Below, one piece after another: positions 34,187-43,466 of a stretch of 64,000 nt of DNA. How positions within the stretch are numbered: the stretch's first letter is position 1; every line of letters starts with the position of its first letter. Position numbers and translations under genes: made by a program. Source of the stretch: Bradyrhizobium sp. CIAT3101 (lineage in GTDB: Bacteria; Pseudomonadota; Alphaproteobacteria; Rhizobiales; Xanthobacteraceae). Location of the stretch: assembly GCF_029714945.1 (NCBI RefSeq), contig NZ_CP121634.1, positions 7,709,001-7,773,000 of the forward strand. Direction: 5' to 3'. The notes below the pieces were generated by a model. That model was not told where the DNA came from, did no database searches, and was given only the letters and a program-made list of their open reading frames with translations.

Positions 34187-35310
34187 CGGGAGATGTAGCC
34201 CGCGGCCTCCGGCTTGAACCGATAGATCAGATAGGGCGTCTTGTTCTCTGCCTTGCCGTTGTGAAACATCGCGGCTGCGGAGACCTGGGACGCGGACACG
34301 TACATGTACCCGTCGGGAGACGCCGTAATGCCGTCCGGCCACACCATGTCGGCATCATTGAGATAGGTTCGATATTTCCGGTCCGCCCCGATGATGCCGA
34401 TCGACCTGGTTTCAACGGCGGTCAGGTAGATATTTCCCGCGTAGTCGATCGATAGCCCGCCATTATTCGGCTTGTCGGAATAGCGTTCGACCCGCTTGCT
34501 CAATTCTTCGGACCCGAGCTTCTCGTTGCCGAGATCGGCGGCCTTGATCCGATAAAGCGACCGGCCGCTCAGCGGAGCGAAGTAGACCCACTCCGAATTG
34601 ACGTCCATCGTGATGCCGTCGCAGCCGACCTTGATGATGGATTGCTTGCCGTCCTTGCCCGGCACGGTCAGCTCGTTGCCGTCCACCGTGATCGGGATAT
34701 TTTCGGGAACGGTCGATCGATCGCCATCCAGCACGCGCCGCGCGGCACCGGTGTCCATGTCGATCACGATGATCGCCGCATGAGAGCCGTCGCCTCCCGG
34801 CCCGATGTTTTCATCGGCGATATAGAATTTGCGATGCTTCTGATCGATCACGATGTCTTGCGGTTGAGATCCCGTCACCGTGACCGGCTCCGGCATGTAG
34901 TAGATTCGCTCGAGCCTGTTCGCTCGCGTATTCCAGCCGACGAGCTTTGGCGTAATCGGGGTCCGAAACCCCATATCGATGATCCATACGACCCCGCTTT
35001 CGTCGGATCGCAAGCCGAGCACGTTGTCGAGGTATTGATCGGTTCCCTTCCTTGGCGCGTTCCACTCGGCATTCGGAAAGGGCTCGAAAGTCGTCGGCGA
35101 CGTGAGCCGGGCCACTCTCAGATCGGGCTCATAGAACGGATGGTGACTGAAGATCAGCTGATTGTCCGGCGTGAACGCAATGTTGCCGACGGACTGAGGC
35201 AGCCTGGCGAAGATCTCCGCCTTACCGCCCTGCTCCTGGGCCTGGGCCGCTCCACCGAGACACACAACGGCTATCGATGCACAGATCAGATCTCGCCTCA
35301 CACGTCTCAT
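34183..35310 (-). CDS. Secreted major royal jelly / Yellow family protein
   Basis: 375 residues. A Sec signal peptide (MRRVRRDLICASIAVVCLGG then AAQAQ) is followed by a beta-propeller: GNIAFTPDNQLIFSHHPFY, DEXGVVWIIDMG-like DESGVVWIIDMG, GSQPQDIVIDQ and NNGGLSIDYAGNIYLTAVE. Bacterial members are often annotated as L-dopachrome tautomerase-related or SMP-30-like, with unknown substrate. The start at 35310 follows AGGGAGAG; the ORF opens to 35385. The last four bases CTAA carry its stop and the putA stop together. It is divergent from an HxlR regulator. Confidence 0.82.
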   Translation of the reverse strand: MRRVRRDLICASIAVVCLGGAAQAQEQGGKAEIFARLPQSVGNIAFTPDNQLIFSHHPFYEPDLRVARLTSPTTFEPFPNAEWNAPRKGTDQYLDNVLGLRSDESGVVWIIDMGFRTPITPKLVGWNTRANRLERIYYMPEPVTVTGSQPQDIVIDQKHRKFYIADENIGPGGDGSHAAIIVIDMDTGAARRVLDGDRSTVPENIPITVDGNELTVPGKDGKQSIIKVGCDGITMDVNSEWVYFAPLSGRSLYRIKAADLGNEKLGSEELSKRVERYSDKPNNGGLSIDYAGNIYLTAVETRSIGIIGADRKYRTYLNDADMVWPDGITASPDGYMYVSASQVSAAAMFHNGKAENKTPYLIYRFKPEAAGYISR

Positions 35311-35462
35311 GTGTTTCTCTCCCTTGGGCATCTTTGTTGTTGATGAAGGCTTGGATATTTCGAGGACTGCGGCTTCCGCTCGCATGCGGCAGTCGCCGAC
35401 TTGTCCGGACCACAGTTACCCGGTAGCCTCAGATCTTGCGATACGCACAAGAATTGCCACTA

Positions 35463-35478
35463 GTATCGAAAGGGATAC
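35463..35478. promoter_or_regulatory. Inverted repeat upstream of the HxlR gene
   Basis: GTATC at 35463-35467 and GATAC at 35474-35478 are exact reverse complements six bases apart, just before the ATG at 35483; another GATAC lies at 35440-35444. A short dyad overlapping the ribosome-binding region fits autoregulation by the HxlR dimer and control of the divergent secreted protein. Confidence 0.4.
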
Positions 35479-35482
35479 CGTC

Positions 35483-35845
35483 ATGGCCAAACCTCGGCAC
35501 TCGCGCTTCGATTGCGCCCCGGGCTGCACGGTCGAAGCCGCCATCAGCCTCATCGATGGAAAATGGAAATGCGTCATCCTCTTCCACCTTCTGGAAGGGA
35601 CGGTTCGCTTCAACGAAATCAAGCGGCGAATTCCTGCCGTCACGCACAGGACTCTTACAAATCAACTCCGCGAACTCGAAATGGACGGATTGATTGTACG
35701 AACGGTCTATCCGCAGGTACCGCCGAAGGTGGAATACAGTCTTTCGGAATTGGGAAGAAGCATGACGCCTGTGCTGACGGCGTTGAAAGCCTGGGGCGAC
35801 TCCAACATCGGCTTGTTCACCAGCCGCGTGTCCGTCGCGGCCTGA
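35483..35845 (+). CDS. HxlR family transcriptional regulator
   Basis: 120 residues starting MAKPRHSRFDCAPGCTVEAA. Family motifs are IDGKWKCVILFHLLEGTVRF, NEIKRRIPAVTHRTLTNQLR (helix-turn-helix) and PPKVEYSLSELGRSMTPVL (wing and dimer helix). Two N-terminal cysteines (C11, C15) are in the place where some HxlR proteins sense thiol-reactive compounds. The start follows AGGGA at 35471-35475. It is divergent from the Yellow-family gene. Confidence 0.87.
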   Translation: MAKPRHSRFDCAPGCTVEAAISLIDGKWKCVILFHLLEGTVRFNEIKRRIPAVTHRTLTNQLRELEMDGLIVRTVYPQVPPKVEYSLSELGRSMTPVLTALKAWGDSNIGLFTSRVSVAA

Positions 35846-35881
35846 CGAAGCCATACCATCTCGCTCCGTCGCGTTTTCCGG

Positions 35882-37978
35882 CTAGAGGCAGGTATCGTCT
35901 TTGCTGCCGCGCCCGGAGCTGCCGCAAGGGATGCGCTTCGAGAGTTGCTGGATCTTCAGCTTGGACTGGGCCTGCGCCGCGATATCGAACACGTTGGCCG
36001 GATTCATCTGGGTGGCGCTGCGATAATCGCCGGTGGCCTTGTCCACATCGCCCTTGGCCTCGTAGACGCCCGCGCGCGCGAAATAGCGCTCGATCGTCGG
36101 CTTCTGCGCAATCGCCTTGCCGAGATCGTCCAAAGCCTTGTCGTATTGCTTCATCGACGTGAAGGCGATGCCGCGCAGGCTGAGCGCGTCTGCATCGTCG
36201 GGGCGCGTCCCCAGCACCAGATTGAGGTCGGTCATGGCACCGGCGGCATCCTTCTTGCCGAGATAGGCGCGCGCACGCAGCGTCCGCACGAATGCATCCA
36301 GCGCCGGCTGCTTGCCGACAATCTGGTCGAGCGCCACGATCGCACGGTCGAATTGCCCGGAGAGCAGCATTGCCAGGCCCTGGCCGAGCTCGGCAACCTG
36401 GTTGTTGGGATTGCGGTCGAGCGCGTTCTTGACGTCGACCAGGCCCTCCGCGCTATTCCCCTTCAGCAGCAGCACGAGGCCTCGTGCGGCGCGCGCGGTG
36501 TCGTTGACGGGGTTGAGGACCAGCGAATGGTCGAAATCGACGACCGCCTTGTCCATCTGGTTGAGGCCCATATAGGCCTGACCGCGCTCGGCGTAGGCCA
36601 TGTAGTCCTTGTCGTTGAGCGAGATCGAGCGGTCGAAATCGGCAAGAGCGTCCTGAAACTTTCCGGTCAGGCGGTATGCCATGCCGCGGCAGATATAGGC
36701 AGCCGCATCGTTCGGATTGACGCTGAGCGCCTGATTGGCGTCGGCTGTCGCCTGGTCGAACTGCTTCATTCCGATCGAAGCGACAGCATGGGACACCAGC
36801 AACGGTCCATCGTTCGGCTTCATCCTGAGCAGCGCATCGATGTCGGTCCGCGCCTCCGCGAAATGAGAGAGCGACAGGTTCGCAGCGACCCGGAACTTGA
36901 GCGCGGCCTGGTTGTTCGGATCGGCCGCGAGCACCGTGTTGAGACGCGGCAGGGCCTCGGCATATTTTTTCTGCGTGATCAATTGCGCTGCCTCGGTCAA
37001 AGACGGCGGCAGCGCCGGGAAGGTTCCCTTCGGGATGATCGCCATTGGAGCGGTCGGTTGCGGCGCGACGGGCGGCGGGGCGGCAGCGGCCTCCTTGGGC
37101 GCTACGACAGCGGGCTGCCCGCCATGCACCTTCGCAAGCTCGGCCTGCATGGCGATCGCAGACTGCTTCTGCTGAAGCGCCGCAGGATCGTTCGGGGCCA
37201 CCGACAGCACCTTGTCGAAGTCCGCGATCGCACGCGCGTAATCGCCCTTGGCGTTGAACAGCTGTCCCCGCGCGAAATAGGAGCCCCGATCGGGCTGCGG
37301 CGTCTGCGCGATCGCGCGTGAAAAATCCTCGATGGCGTGGTCGATGTCACCCTTGCGGCGATAGACCTGTCCACGCCAGAAGAAGGCGCTGGGCAGGCTC
37401 GCATTCATCGAGATCGCGGTGTTGAGATCGCTCATGGCCTGGTCAAGTTGCGACGTCTCGATAGAGGCCCGCGCGCGCCCGACATAGGCTGGCGCGTAGT
37501 CTTGCCGCAGAGTGATGGCCTGGCTGAAATCCGCAGCCGCGTCGGTCCACTGCTTCTGGTCGATTTTCAATCCTCCCCGCAATGCAAACGCATTCGGGTT
37601 CTTGGGGTCGAGCTCGATGGCCTGGTTGGCATCGGCCAGCGCACCGTCGGCATTGCCTTTCCGCTGCCGGGCATAGCCGCGCGACAGCAGGGCGGGCACC
37701 GATTTCGGGTTGAGCTGGACCGCAGCATCCGCGTCGGCCAGCGCCGCATCGAGGTTCGAGCGTCCCATGAACAGGCGCGATCTGTTCACATAGGCGCGCA
37801 ACCGATCATCCGCGGCGCGCGATTGATCGCCAATGATGGCGGAGCACGCCGGCTCGACCTTCTCGGACGGCGGGCCGCCACAATCTTCGAGATCGCCAGC
37901 CCAGACCGAACCGCCCCCGCAGAACCAGCCGATCAACACGACCGGCGCCGCCAGACGGACGAAAGAAATCGACATCAT
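35882..37978 (-). CDS. Exported TPR-repeat protein
   Basis: 698 residues. A signal peptide (MMSISFVRLAAPVVLIGWFC then GGGSVWA) precedes tandem TPR repeats throughout, in two blocks of about 8 and 9, with a Pro/Ala-rich linker (VAPKEAAAAPPPVAPQPTAP) at about 290-310. TPRs mediate protein-protein contact, here in the periplasm. An upstream in-frame ATG at 38110 adds a basic stretch without conserved features, so I start at 37978. No partner can be named; it is convergent with the HxlR gene. Confidence 0.83.
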   Translation of the reverse strand: MMSISFVRLAAPVVLIGWFCGGGSVWAGDLEDCGGPPSEKVEPACSAIIGDQSRAADDRLRAYVNRSRLFMGRSNLDAALADADAAVQLNPKSVPALLSRGYARQRKGNADGALADANQAIELDPKNPNAFALRGGLKIDQKQWTDAAADFSQAITLRQDYAPAYVGRARASIETSQLDQAMSDLNTAISMNASLPSAFFWRGQVYRRKGDIDHAIEDFSRAIAQTPQPDRGSYFARGQLFNAKGDYARAIADFDKVLSVAPNDPAALQQKQSAIAMQAELAKVHGGQPAVVAPKEAAAAPPPVAPQPTAPMAIIPKGTFPALPPSLTEAAQLITQKKYAEALPRLNTVLAADPNNQAALKFRVAANLSLSHFAEARTDIDALLRMKPNDGPLLVSHAVASIGMKQFDQATADANQALSVNPNDAAAYICRGMAYRLTGKFQDALADFDRSISLNDKDYMAYAERGQAYMGLNQMDKAVVDFDHSLVLNPVNDTARAARGLVLLLKGNSAEGLVDVKNALDRNPNNQVAELGQGLAMLLSGQFDRAIVALDQIVGKQPALDAFVRTLRARAYLGKKDAAGAMTDLNLVLGTRPDDADALSLRGIAFTSMKQYDKALDDLGKAIAQKPTIERYFARAGVYEAKGDVDKATGDYRSATQMNPANVFDIAAQAQSKLKIQQLSKRIPCGSSGRGSKDDTCL

Positions 37979-38201
37979 CGGATCACCCAAGCCTGGCGAG
38001 TTGCCCGAGACGCTCGCGCAATGAAGGAATCTGTACAACCGGAGCGAGCGGATTGCCATAACCGTCTGGCATGACGCCCCCGAGAAAGCGGTGGCCGGAC
38101 GGCGTTGCATCCGGCCAGAACATCGGTCAAATGACTGTGCTGACGGGGATTAAAGAATTCCAGCCAGCGGGAAACAACAAGAGCGAGGGAGCAACGCCGC
38201 G

Positions 38202-39407
38202 ATGGAAAAGGGCATTTTTGCAGGTCTCAAGGTTCTGGACTGCGCGAGCTTCATCGCGGCGCCCGCGGCTGCGACCGTGCTGTCCGATTTCGGCGCCGAC
38301 GTCATCAAGATCGAGCCGCCCGGTGCCGGCGACCCCTACCGCAATCTGCCCAACATTCCCGGCTATCCGAGCAGTGAGCACAATTACGCCTGGCTTCTGG
38401 AGGCCCGCAACAAGAAGAGCATCGCGCTCGACCTCTCCAAGCCCGAGGCACAGGCCGTGCTCTACAGACTGGTCGAGGAGGCCGACGTCTTCATCACCAA
38501 CATGCCGCCGCCGGTGCGGACCAAGCTCGGCATCACCTATGACCACCTCGCCCATCTGAACGACCGGCTGATCTACGCCTCCTTCACCGGCTATGGCGAG
38601 AAGGGCGAGGAAGCCAACAAGCCCGGCTTCGACAGCAACGCCTATTGGGCGCGCTCCGGCCTGATGGACCTCGTCCGCGCCGACATCGACACGACACCGG
38701 CCCGTTCGGTCGCCGGCATGGGCGACCATCCCTGCGCGATGGCGCTGTACAGCGCCATCGTCACCGCGCTTTATCAACGCGAGAAGACCGGCAAGGGTTC
38801 GCATGTCGCCTCCAACCTGATGGCGAACGGCATCTGGGCGGCGAGCGTACTGGCACAGGCAAAGCTGAGCGGCGCCAAATTCGCCGAGCGACGGCCGCGC
38901 GAGCGCGCGCTGAACGCGGTCGCCAACCACTATCAGTGCAAAGACGGCCGCTGGCTGATCCTGTCGCTGCTGAGCGAGGAAAAGCAGTTTCCGACGCTGG
39001 CCAAGTGCCTCGGCCGCGAGGACCTGATCACCGATCCGCGCTTCGCCACCAAGCCCGACCGCCACGCCCGCTCGATCGAGCTGATCAAGATCTTTGACGA
39101 GACCTTCGCCACCAGGGACCTCGCCGAATGGCGAAAAATCCTCGACGGCAACGGGTTGGTGTTCGGCATCGTCGGCATTCTCGACGACATCCCGAACGAC
39201 AAGCAGATGCTCGACAACGAGGTGCTGGTGCCGTTCGAGAACGACACCATGCTCACCATCAACAGCCCGATCTGGATCGACGGCACCAAGAAGGTGCAAC
39301 CGCGCAAGCCGCCCGGCGTCGGCGAGCACAGTGACGAGATTTTGCGTCATGCGGGATACGACGAGGCCACGATCAAGCAGCTGCGTGCGAAGGGGGCTGT
39401 GGGGTAA
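38202..39407 (+). CDS. Family III CoA-transferase (CaiB/BaiF)
   Basis: 401 residues starting MEKGIFAGLKVLDCASFIAA, the standard family III N-terminus. DFGADVIKIEPPGAGDPYR follows at about 27-45, and the active-site Asp lies in GMGDHPCAM at about 170. It moves CoA between organic acids. The ATG at 38202 follows GAGGGAG. It is monocistronic or paired only with the GST beyond a repeat, so the acid is unknown. It is clearly distinct from the shorter CoA-transferase at 15076. Confidence 0.87.
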   Translation: MEKGIFAGLKVLDCASFIAAPAAATVLSDFGADVIKIEPPGAGDPYRNLPNIPGYPSSEHNYAWLLEARNKKSIALDLSKPEAQAVLYRLVEEADVFITNMPPPVRTKLGITYDHLAHLNDRLIYASFTGYGEKGEEANKPGFDSNAYWARSGLMDLVRADIDTTPARSVAGMGDHPCAMALYSAIVTALYQREKTGKGSHVASNLMANGIWAASVLAQAKLSGAKFAERRPRERALNAVANHYQCKDGRWLILSLLSEEKQFPTLAKCLGREDLITDPRFATKPDRHARSIELIKIFDETFATRDLAEWRKILDGNGLVFGIVGILDDIPNDKQMLDNEVLVPFENDTMLTINSPIWIDGTKKVQPRKPPGVGEHSDEILRHAGYDEATIKQLRAKGAVG

Positions 39408-39449
39408 GGGGGCTGTGAGGTAAGGGGCAAAGCCTGCGCCACATACTCC

Positions 39450-39587
39450 GCTGTCGTCCCGGCGCAGGCCGGGACCCATAACCCCAGGGAGCAGTTTGGC
39501 GAACACTAGTCGTTCGGTACTCCCACTGACCACGATCGATAAATCACGCGGTATGGGTCCCGGCCTGCGCCGGGACGACGCTGAGGT
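39450..39587. repeat. Dispersed long palindrome, family B, copy 3
   Basis: The left end CTGTCGTCCCGGCGCAGGCC with GGGACCCATAACC mirrors the right end GGTATGGGTCCCGGCCTGCG with CCGGGACGACGCT. The centre contains CGAACACTAGTCGTTCGGTA and GATCGATAAATCACGCGGTA, which recur in part in the copies at 20309 and 62185. Confidence 0.85.
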
Positions 39588-39626
39588 GATAACTTGTCTC
39601 TACAACTAGCCGTCCCGTGAGGTCCC

Positions 39627-40274
39627 ATGCCCAGCTACCGCCTGCACTACTTCCCGGAATCCGGCAACAGCTACAAGCTGGCGCTGATGCTGACGCTTTG
39701 CGGTGAGACGTTCGAGCCGGTATGGACTGATTTCGGCGGCGGCGTCACGCGCACGGCGGAGTGGCGCAAGGCCGTCAACGAGATGGGCGAGATTCCCGTG
39801 CTCGAGGTCGACGGCGTGAAGATGACGCAGACCGCGCCTCTCCTGCTCAAGCTTGCAGAACAATACGGCCGCTTCGGCGCCGAGACGGAAGCGGAAAAGT
39901 TCGAGTTGCTGCGCTGGCTGTTCTGGGACAACCACAAGCTCACCGGCTACATGGCGACCTACCGCTTCATGCGGGCCTTCACCGAGACAAACGATCCGCA
40001 GGTGCTGAAGCACTTCCGCCGGCGGCTCGACGACTTCCTCGGCATTCTGGACGGACATCTCCAGCACAATGCCTTCGCGATCGGCAGCAGGCCAACCGTT
40101 GCCGATATCTCGATGATGGCCTATCTGCACTATCCGAGCGACGAGCACGGTTTCGATTTCGCGACGAGCCATCCCGCCGTCCACGCCTGGCTCGGCCGCA
40201 TGGCCGCGCTGCCGGGCTGGAAACCGGCGTATGAGCTGCTTCCGGGCAAGCGGATGACGAACTACGCGAAGTGA
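39627..40274 (+). CDS. Glutathione S-transferase family protein
   Basis: 215 residues. The thioredoxin-like N-terminal domain starts MPSYRLHYFPESGNSYKLAL, with Ser15 or Asn14 in the usual activating position, and EIPVLEVDGVKMTQTAPLLL holds the cis-Pro and the glutathione gamma-glutamyl site. The C-terminal helical domain has PTVADISMMAYLHY, the usual N-capping-box motif. It probably acts in detoxification in the cytoplasm. It follows the CoA-transferase gene on the same strand after a family B repeat. Confidence 0.87.
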   Translation: MPSYRLHYFPESGNSYKLALMLTLCGETFEPVWTDFGGGVTRTAEWRKAVNEMGEIPVLEVDGVKMTQTAPLLLKLAEQYGRFGAETEAEKFELLRWLFWDNHKLTGYMATYRFMRAFTETNDPQVLKHFRRRLDDFLGILDGHLQHNAFAIGSRPTVADISMMAYLHYPSDEHGFDFATSHPAVHAWLGRMAALPGWKPAYELLPGKRMTNYAK

Positions 40275-40283
40275 GGGCTGGAG

Positions 40284-40448
40284 CTATTTCAGCGCCAGCC
40301 AGCCGAGCGTGAACAAAATCCCGCCGATGATGACGACCACCGCGACAGCCCAGGTGCTGACGCGGATGCTGCCGGTGACCTGTTTGGCTTCCTCATTGCG
40401 CGCGATCTCGCGATTGCGCTCCTTGTCGGCGTCGCTGGTATCCGTCAT
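40284..40448 (-). CDS. Small single-pass membrane protein (54 residues)
   Basis: Reading the minus strand from the ATG at 40448 to TAG at 40284 gives 54 residues: a charged N-terminus (MTDTSDADKERNREIARNEE) and one hydrophobic helix at about 33-52 (AVAVVVIIGGILFTLGWLAL). The codon use fits the neighbours and the start has a GGATGACCC context. I do not recognise a family. It lies between the convergent GST gene and the upstream exported protein gene (40529-42109), 80 bp from that gene's stop. Confidence 0.6.
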   Translation of the reverse strand: MTDTSDADKERNREIARNEEAKQVTGSIRVSTWAVAVVVIIGGILFTLGWLALK

Positions 40449-40528
40449 GGGTCATCCAAATCGGTTGAGGGCTTTATCTTGTGCGTGATCTTCTCGGAAA
40501 ACCGCTACACACTTTTCCGGATCACGCC

Positions 40529-42109
40529 CTAACGCGTCTTGATGAAGCACATGCCAATGCGGCTCGAGGCCGCCGCAGCCTGACAGGTGAGACCTTTAGC
40601 ACAGGTCCATGACGTAAAACTCTTATCGGGCGTTCCCGATCCCGCATTTTGCAGGGAACAATGGGCGCCCCAGCCGTCCTGATACTCGGTGCCGGCGAGC
40701 TCCTGGGCCCCGCGGGTCTGCGGCCGGCTGGCAAATCCGCGTGAGAAATCAGGGCGTTTGCCGGCGGCAAAGGCGGCCAGGATGTCGCGGCGGCGGGGCT
40801 GGTCGCCGACAAAATGCGGCGAGGCCGGCACGATGGTGGAATTCGACGCGTTATCCGAAAGCCAGTCCACGCCCGGGAAATGGAAGCCGCCGATGCCGCG
40901 GGTCTGGTGGCAGCCCGAGCAGGTGACATCGTTGAGGCGGCGCTGGAAGCCCGCGACCGAGCGGATGTTCTCCATGGTGATGCCGCGTGCCGCGGCCTGC
41001 TTCAGTGCGTCGACGACGTCATTGTCGGTGAAGACGGGATCGCTCTTGTCTCCCCCTTTGCCCTCGCCTTTCTCTTCCCCTTGCATCAAGCCGAATTCCG
41101 GCTGCATCGTCGAGGCGTCGAGACCCGCCGGTGTCGGCGCCACGGCAGCCTTGGCGAGAAATTTCTCCGGGATCAGCACGGTGCCGCGATCGAACTCGCG
41201 AAGATTCATTGGCGCAAGGAGCCAGGCCTTGAAGTCGCGCCGGAGCGCATCATCGGCAAGGATACGATCGCGGTCGATCTGGTTTTCCAGCGTCGATTCC
41301 TGGAAGGTCCTGGTGGCCGCGTCGTATTTGAACACCTTGAGCAGATAGTCGGAGCGGAAATCGTGCAGCGCCGATTTCGGCGCGATCGAGACCTGGATGT
41401 TGGTCTCGATGCGATCGATCATTGCATCATAGGGAACAGTGTGGCTGCCGATCAGTCCTTGCCAATCGCCATTGTCCAGCCAGCGCCGCGCGACCTCGGC
41501 GCAGGTGATGGGCTTGCCGCTCGGATCCGTCTGGCCTGCATCGCGCGCCTTCATCACGAGATTGAACGTCATCGGCAGGCGCGTCGCGGTGTTGCTGCCA
41601 TCCGGTTTTGTCTCGAACCGTGCCAGACGATAGATCAGCCGGATCTCGCCGCAGGATTCCTCCGAGACATAGGCGCGGTCCATGCGGTTGACGATGCCGG
41701 CCAGCACGAAGCGCGTGTTGGCGGATGTCAGATTGGCCCGATCGAACAACTGGACGTCGAAACCTTCGCCGACGCCGATGGTCTCGCTCGGCCAAGCCTG
41801 CTTGTGCTGCGCGATGTAGCGATCGAACTCCGCATCGATCGCCGGCGGAATCGCTTTCAGCTGCGGCAGCGAGGCGAACAGCCGATCGCTGGTCAGCGGA
41901 ACATTCGCGTTGCGCTCAGGCTGCAGCAGGCGGGAAATCGACAGCGCATCGCTCTGGTCGAGCTTGCGGAGCAGATCGGGATCGGTGATCGCGGTGCCGC
42001 GTGCGAGCTGTCCGATCTCCGCAGCTATCGACGGCATGCCTGCGCCGAACAACAGCGTGGTAGCCAGAAGAATTTGGACAGCAACGAGAATTCGCAAGGC
42101 GCGGCTCAT
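40529..42109 (-). CDS. Exported protein with a single c-type haem motif
   Basis: 526 residues. A signal peptide (RILVAVQILLATTLLFGAGM) precedes a large unrecognised domain; CSGCH at about 401-405, within NDVTCSGCHQTRGIGGFHF, is a haem c motif. The C-terminal 40 residues carry several cysteines (CSLQN, WTCAKGLTCQ, MCFIK). I do not recognise the family. Periplasmic location and electron transfer are likely. It may be organised with the coiled-coil membrane protein upstream, but a strong terminator separates them. Confidence 0.75.
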   Translation of the reverse strand: MSRALRILVAVQILLATTLLFGAGMPSIAAEIGQLARGTAITDPDLLRKLDQSDALSISRLLQPERNANVPLTSDRLFASLPQLKAIPPAIDAEFDRYIAQHKQAWPSETIGVGEGFDVQLFDRANLTSANTRFVLAGIVNRMDRAYVSEESCGEIRLIYRLARFETKPDGSNTATRLPMTFNLVMKARDAGQTDPSGKPITCAEVARRWLDNGDWQGLIGSHTVPYDAMIDRIETNIQVSIAPKSALHDFRSDYLLKVFKYDAATRTFQESTLENQIDRDRILADDALRRDFKAWLLAPMNLREFDRGTVLIPEKFLAKAAVAPTPAGLDASTMQPEFGLMQGEEKGEGKGGDKSDPVFTDNDVVDALKQAAARGITMENIRSVAGFQRRLNDVTCSGCHQTRGIGGFHFPGVDWLSDNASNSTIVPASPHFVGDQPRRRDILAAFAAGKRPDFSRGFASRPQTRGAQELAGTEYQDGWGAHCSLQNAGSGTPDKSFTSWTCAKGLTCQAAAASSRIGMCFIKTR

Positions 42110-42146
42110 GCCTTCACTAACACCGCGTGAGCAGGCCTATTCAAGC

Positions 42147-42178
42147 AAAAAGGCGCTTCACATCGTGGTGAAGCGCCT
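42147..42178 (-). terminator. Intrinsic terminator of the 42204-43196 gene
   Basis: On the minus strand AGGCGCTTCAC pairs perfectly with GTGAAGCGCCT around a six-base loop, followed by TTTT. The 11-bp stem plus T tract starts about 25 bp past the stop codon of the gene upstream, so it is a good rho-independent terminator. Confidence 0.8.
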
Positions 42179-42203
42179 CCTTGAAAGTTCAGATATCGGT
42201 CGC

Positions 42204-43196
42204 TTAGCGCGAGACGATCAGACCCTTGCTGGTGACGACCACCCAGCGGCCGTCCTGGCGGCGGATCGCGTCGACGCGGCCAATTCCGGGGATAGGATCG
42301 CCGGCATAGACCTCGTACAGGCCATCCCGGCCCTCGATCAGCGCGCCGCCATTGGCGACGTCGCGGAGCCTCCAGCCGTCGACCGTCGGCAGGCGGCCGA
42401 CCTCGGTCTTGGGCGCGGCCGGCGTGGGAGCCGGGGCGGCAGCGGCCGTCGCGACCTGGGTCGGGGCCGGTGCGATCGAGCCGGTGGTCTCCTTCGCGGG
42501 CGCCGCGGCTGCGGCCTGCTGCGCGGGGGCTGCCGGCGGCGTCGCGCGGAGCTTGTCGACGGTCTCGGACAGTTTTACGAGCTTGGCCATCGGTTCGGCC
42601 TGCGCCTTCTCGAGCTTGTCGAGACGGTCGTTGGCCCGATTGAGCTGGCTGACGCCGGTCTTCGAATTGTGCTCGACATTGGCCTTGAGCGCGACGATGT
42701 CGGCATCGATCCGGGAGACGGACGCATCCAGCGCGCTGGTATCGGCAATCTGCGCCGGCGCGGGGCTGGCAAAATGCATCATGCCGGCGGTCGCGAGCGC
42801 GCCGCTGACGGCGCCGACGCAGGCTGCGATCGCCACGACGGCGGCCATGGCCGAGAAGCGGCGCTTGCTGCCGGTGTCACGCACCTCGTCGGCCTTCACA
42901 TGCGGGGCAAACTCTTCACGATCCCAGGACCGCTCCGAGGGCGCCATGACAATGAGCTTGCCGGGCTTCGGCTCGGGCTTGGTCTCGGCCTGCGGTGAGG
43001 CACTGATCCTGGGCACCTCGATCCGCGGCGGCTCGATCTTCGGCGGCTCGACCTGCGGAGCGTCCGCTTTCGGCGGCGCCTCATGGTCGGGGGCGATCGA
43101 GGGGGCCTCGATGCCGGCGGCAGCCTCGACGGCCTGCGCGGTTGCGGCGGCGTCGGCGGCTTCCTGGCCGGCCAATTCGGGCATTGCTTCGCTCAC
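42204..43196 (-). CDS. Single-pass membrane protein with coiled coil and C-terminal GspC/PilP-like domain
   Basis: 330 residues. The N-terminal 110 residues are Pro/Ala-rich and cytoplasmic (PPKIEPPRIEVPRIS). A transmembrane helix follows at about 117-140 (MAAVVAIAACVGAVSGALAT). A coiled coil lies at about 150-215 (LDASVSRIDADIVALKANVE), then an Ala/Pro linker, and a compact C-terminal domain with DGWRLRDVANGGALIEGRDG and YEVYAGDPIPGIGRVDAI. That last domain resembles the clamp or inner-membrane-platform domains of secretion systems. It is not assigned to a family. It is followed by an intrinsic terminator. Confidence 0.7.
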   Translation of the reverse strand: MSEAMPELAGQEAADAAATAQAVEAAAGIEAPSIAPDHEAPPKADAPQVEPPKIEPPRIEVPRISASPQAETKPEPKPGKLIVMAPSERSWDREEFAPHVKADEVRDTGSKRRFSAMAAVVAIAACVGAVSGALATAGMMHFASPAPAQIADTSALDASVSRIDADIVALKANVEHNSKTGVSQLNRANDRLDKLEKAQAEPMAKLVKLSETVDKLRATPPAAPAQQAAAAAPAKETTGSIAPAPTQVATAAAAPAPTPAAPKTEVGRLPTVDGWRLRDVANGGALIEGRDGLYEVYAGDPIPGIGRVDAIRRQDGRWVVVTSKGLIVSR

Positions 43197-43466
43197 GGCT
43201 CAAATACTCCAGTCTGGGTTGACTTTTTGGTAACTTTCATTGCTTGCGAATTCCTTACCTCGGGACCCGCTTACCGAAATTTTAGGAACTCGTCCGAGGC
43301 CGAATTGGGTCGGGAAAGTGGAACCGGCGTGGCGCCGTGCAACAAATTGTCAGCCGATGCTGCCTTGCGGTAGGCCGCGCGCCTTAGCCGAAGGGGTTGT
43401 TTGCCCGTCATTGTTCCGCGGCTAACATGAGCCCGTCCCGTCAGCCAGAAGGCGTTTGGGGGTGTC

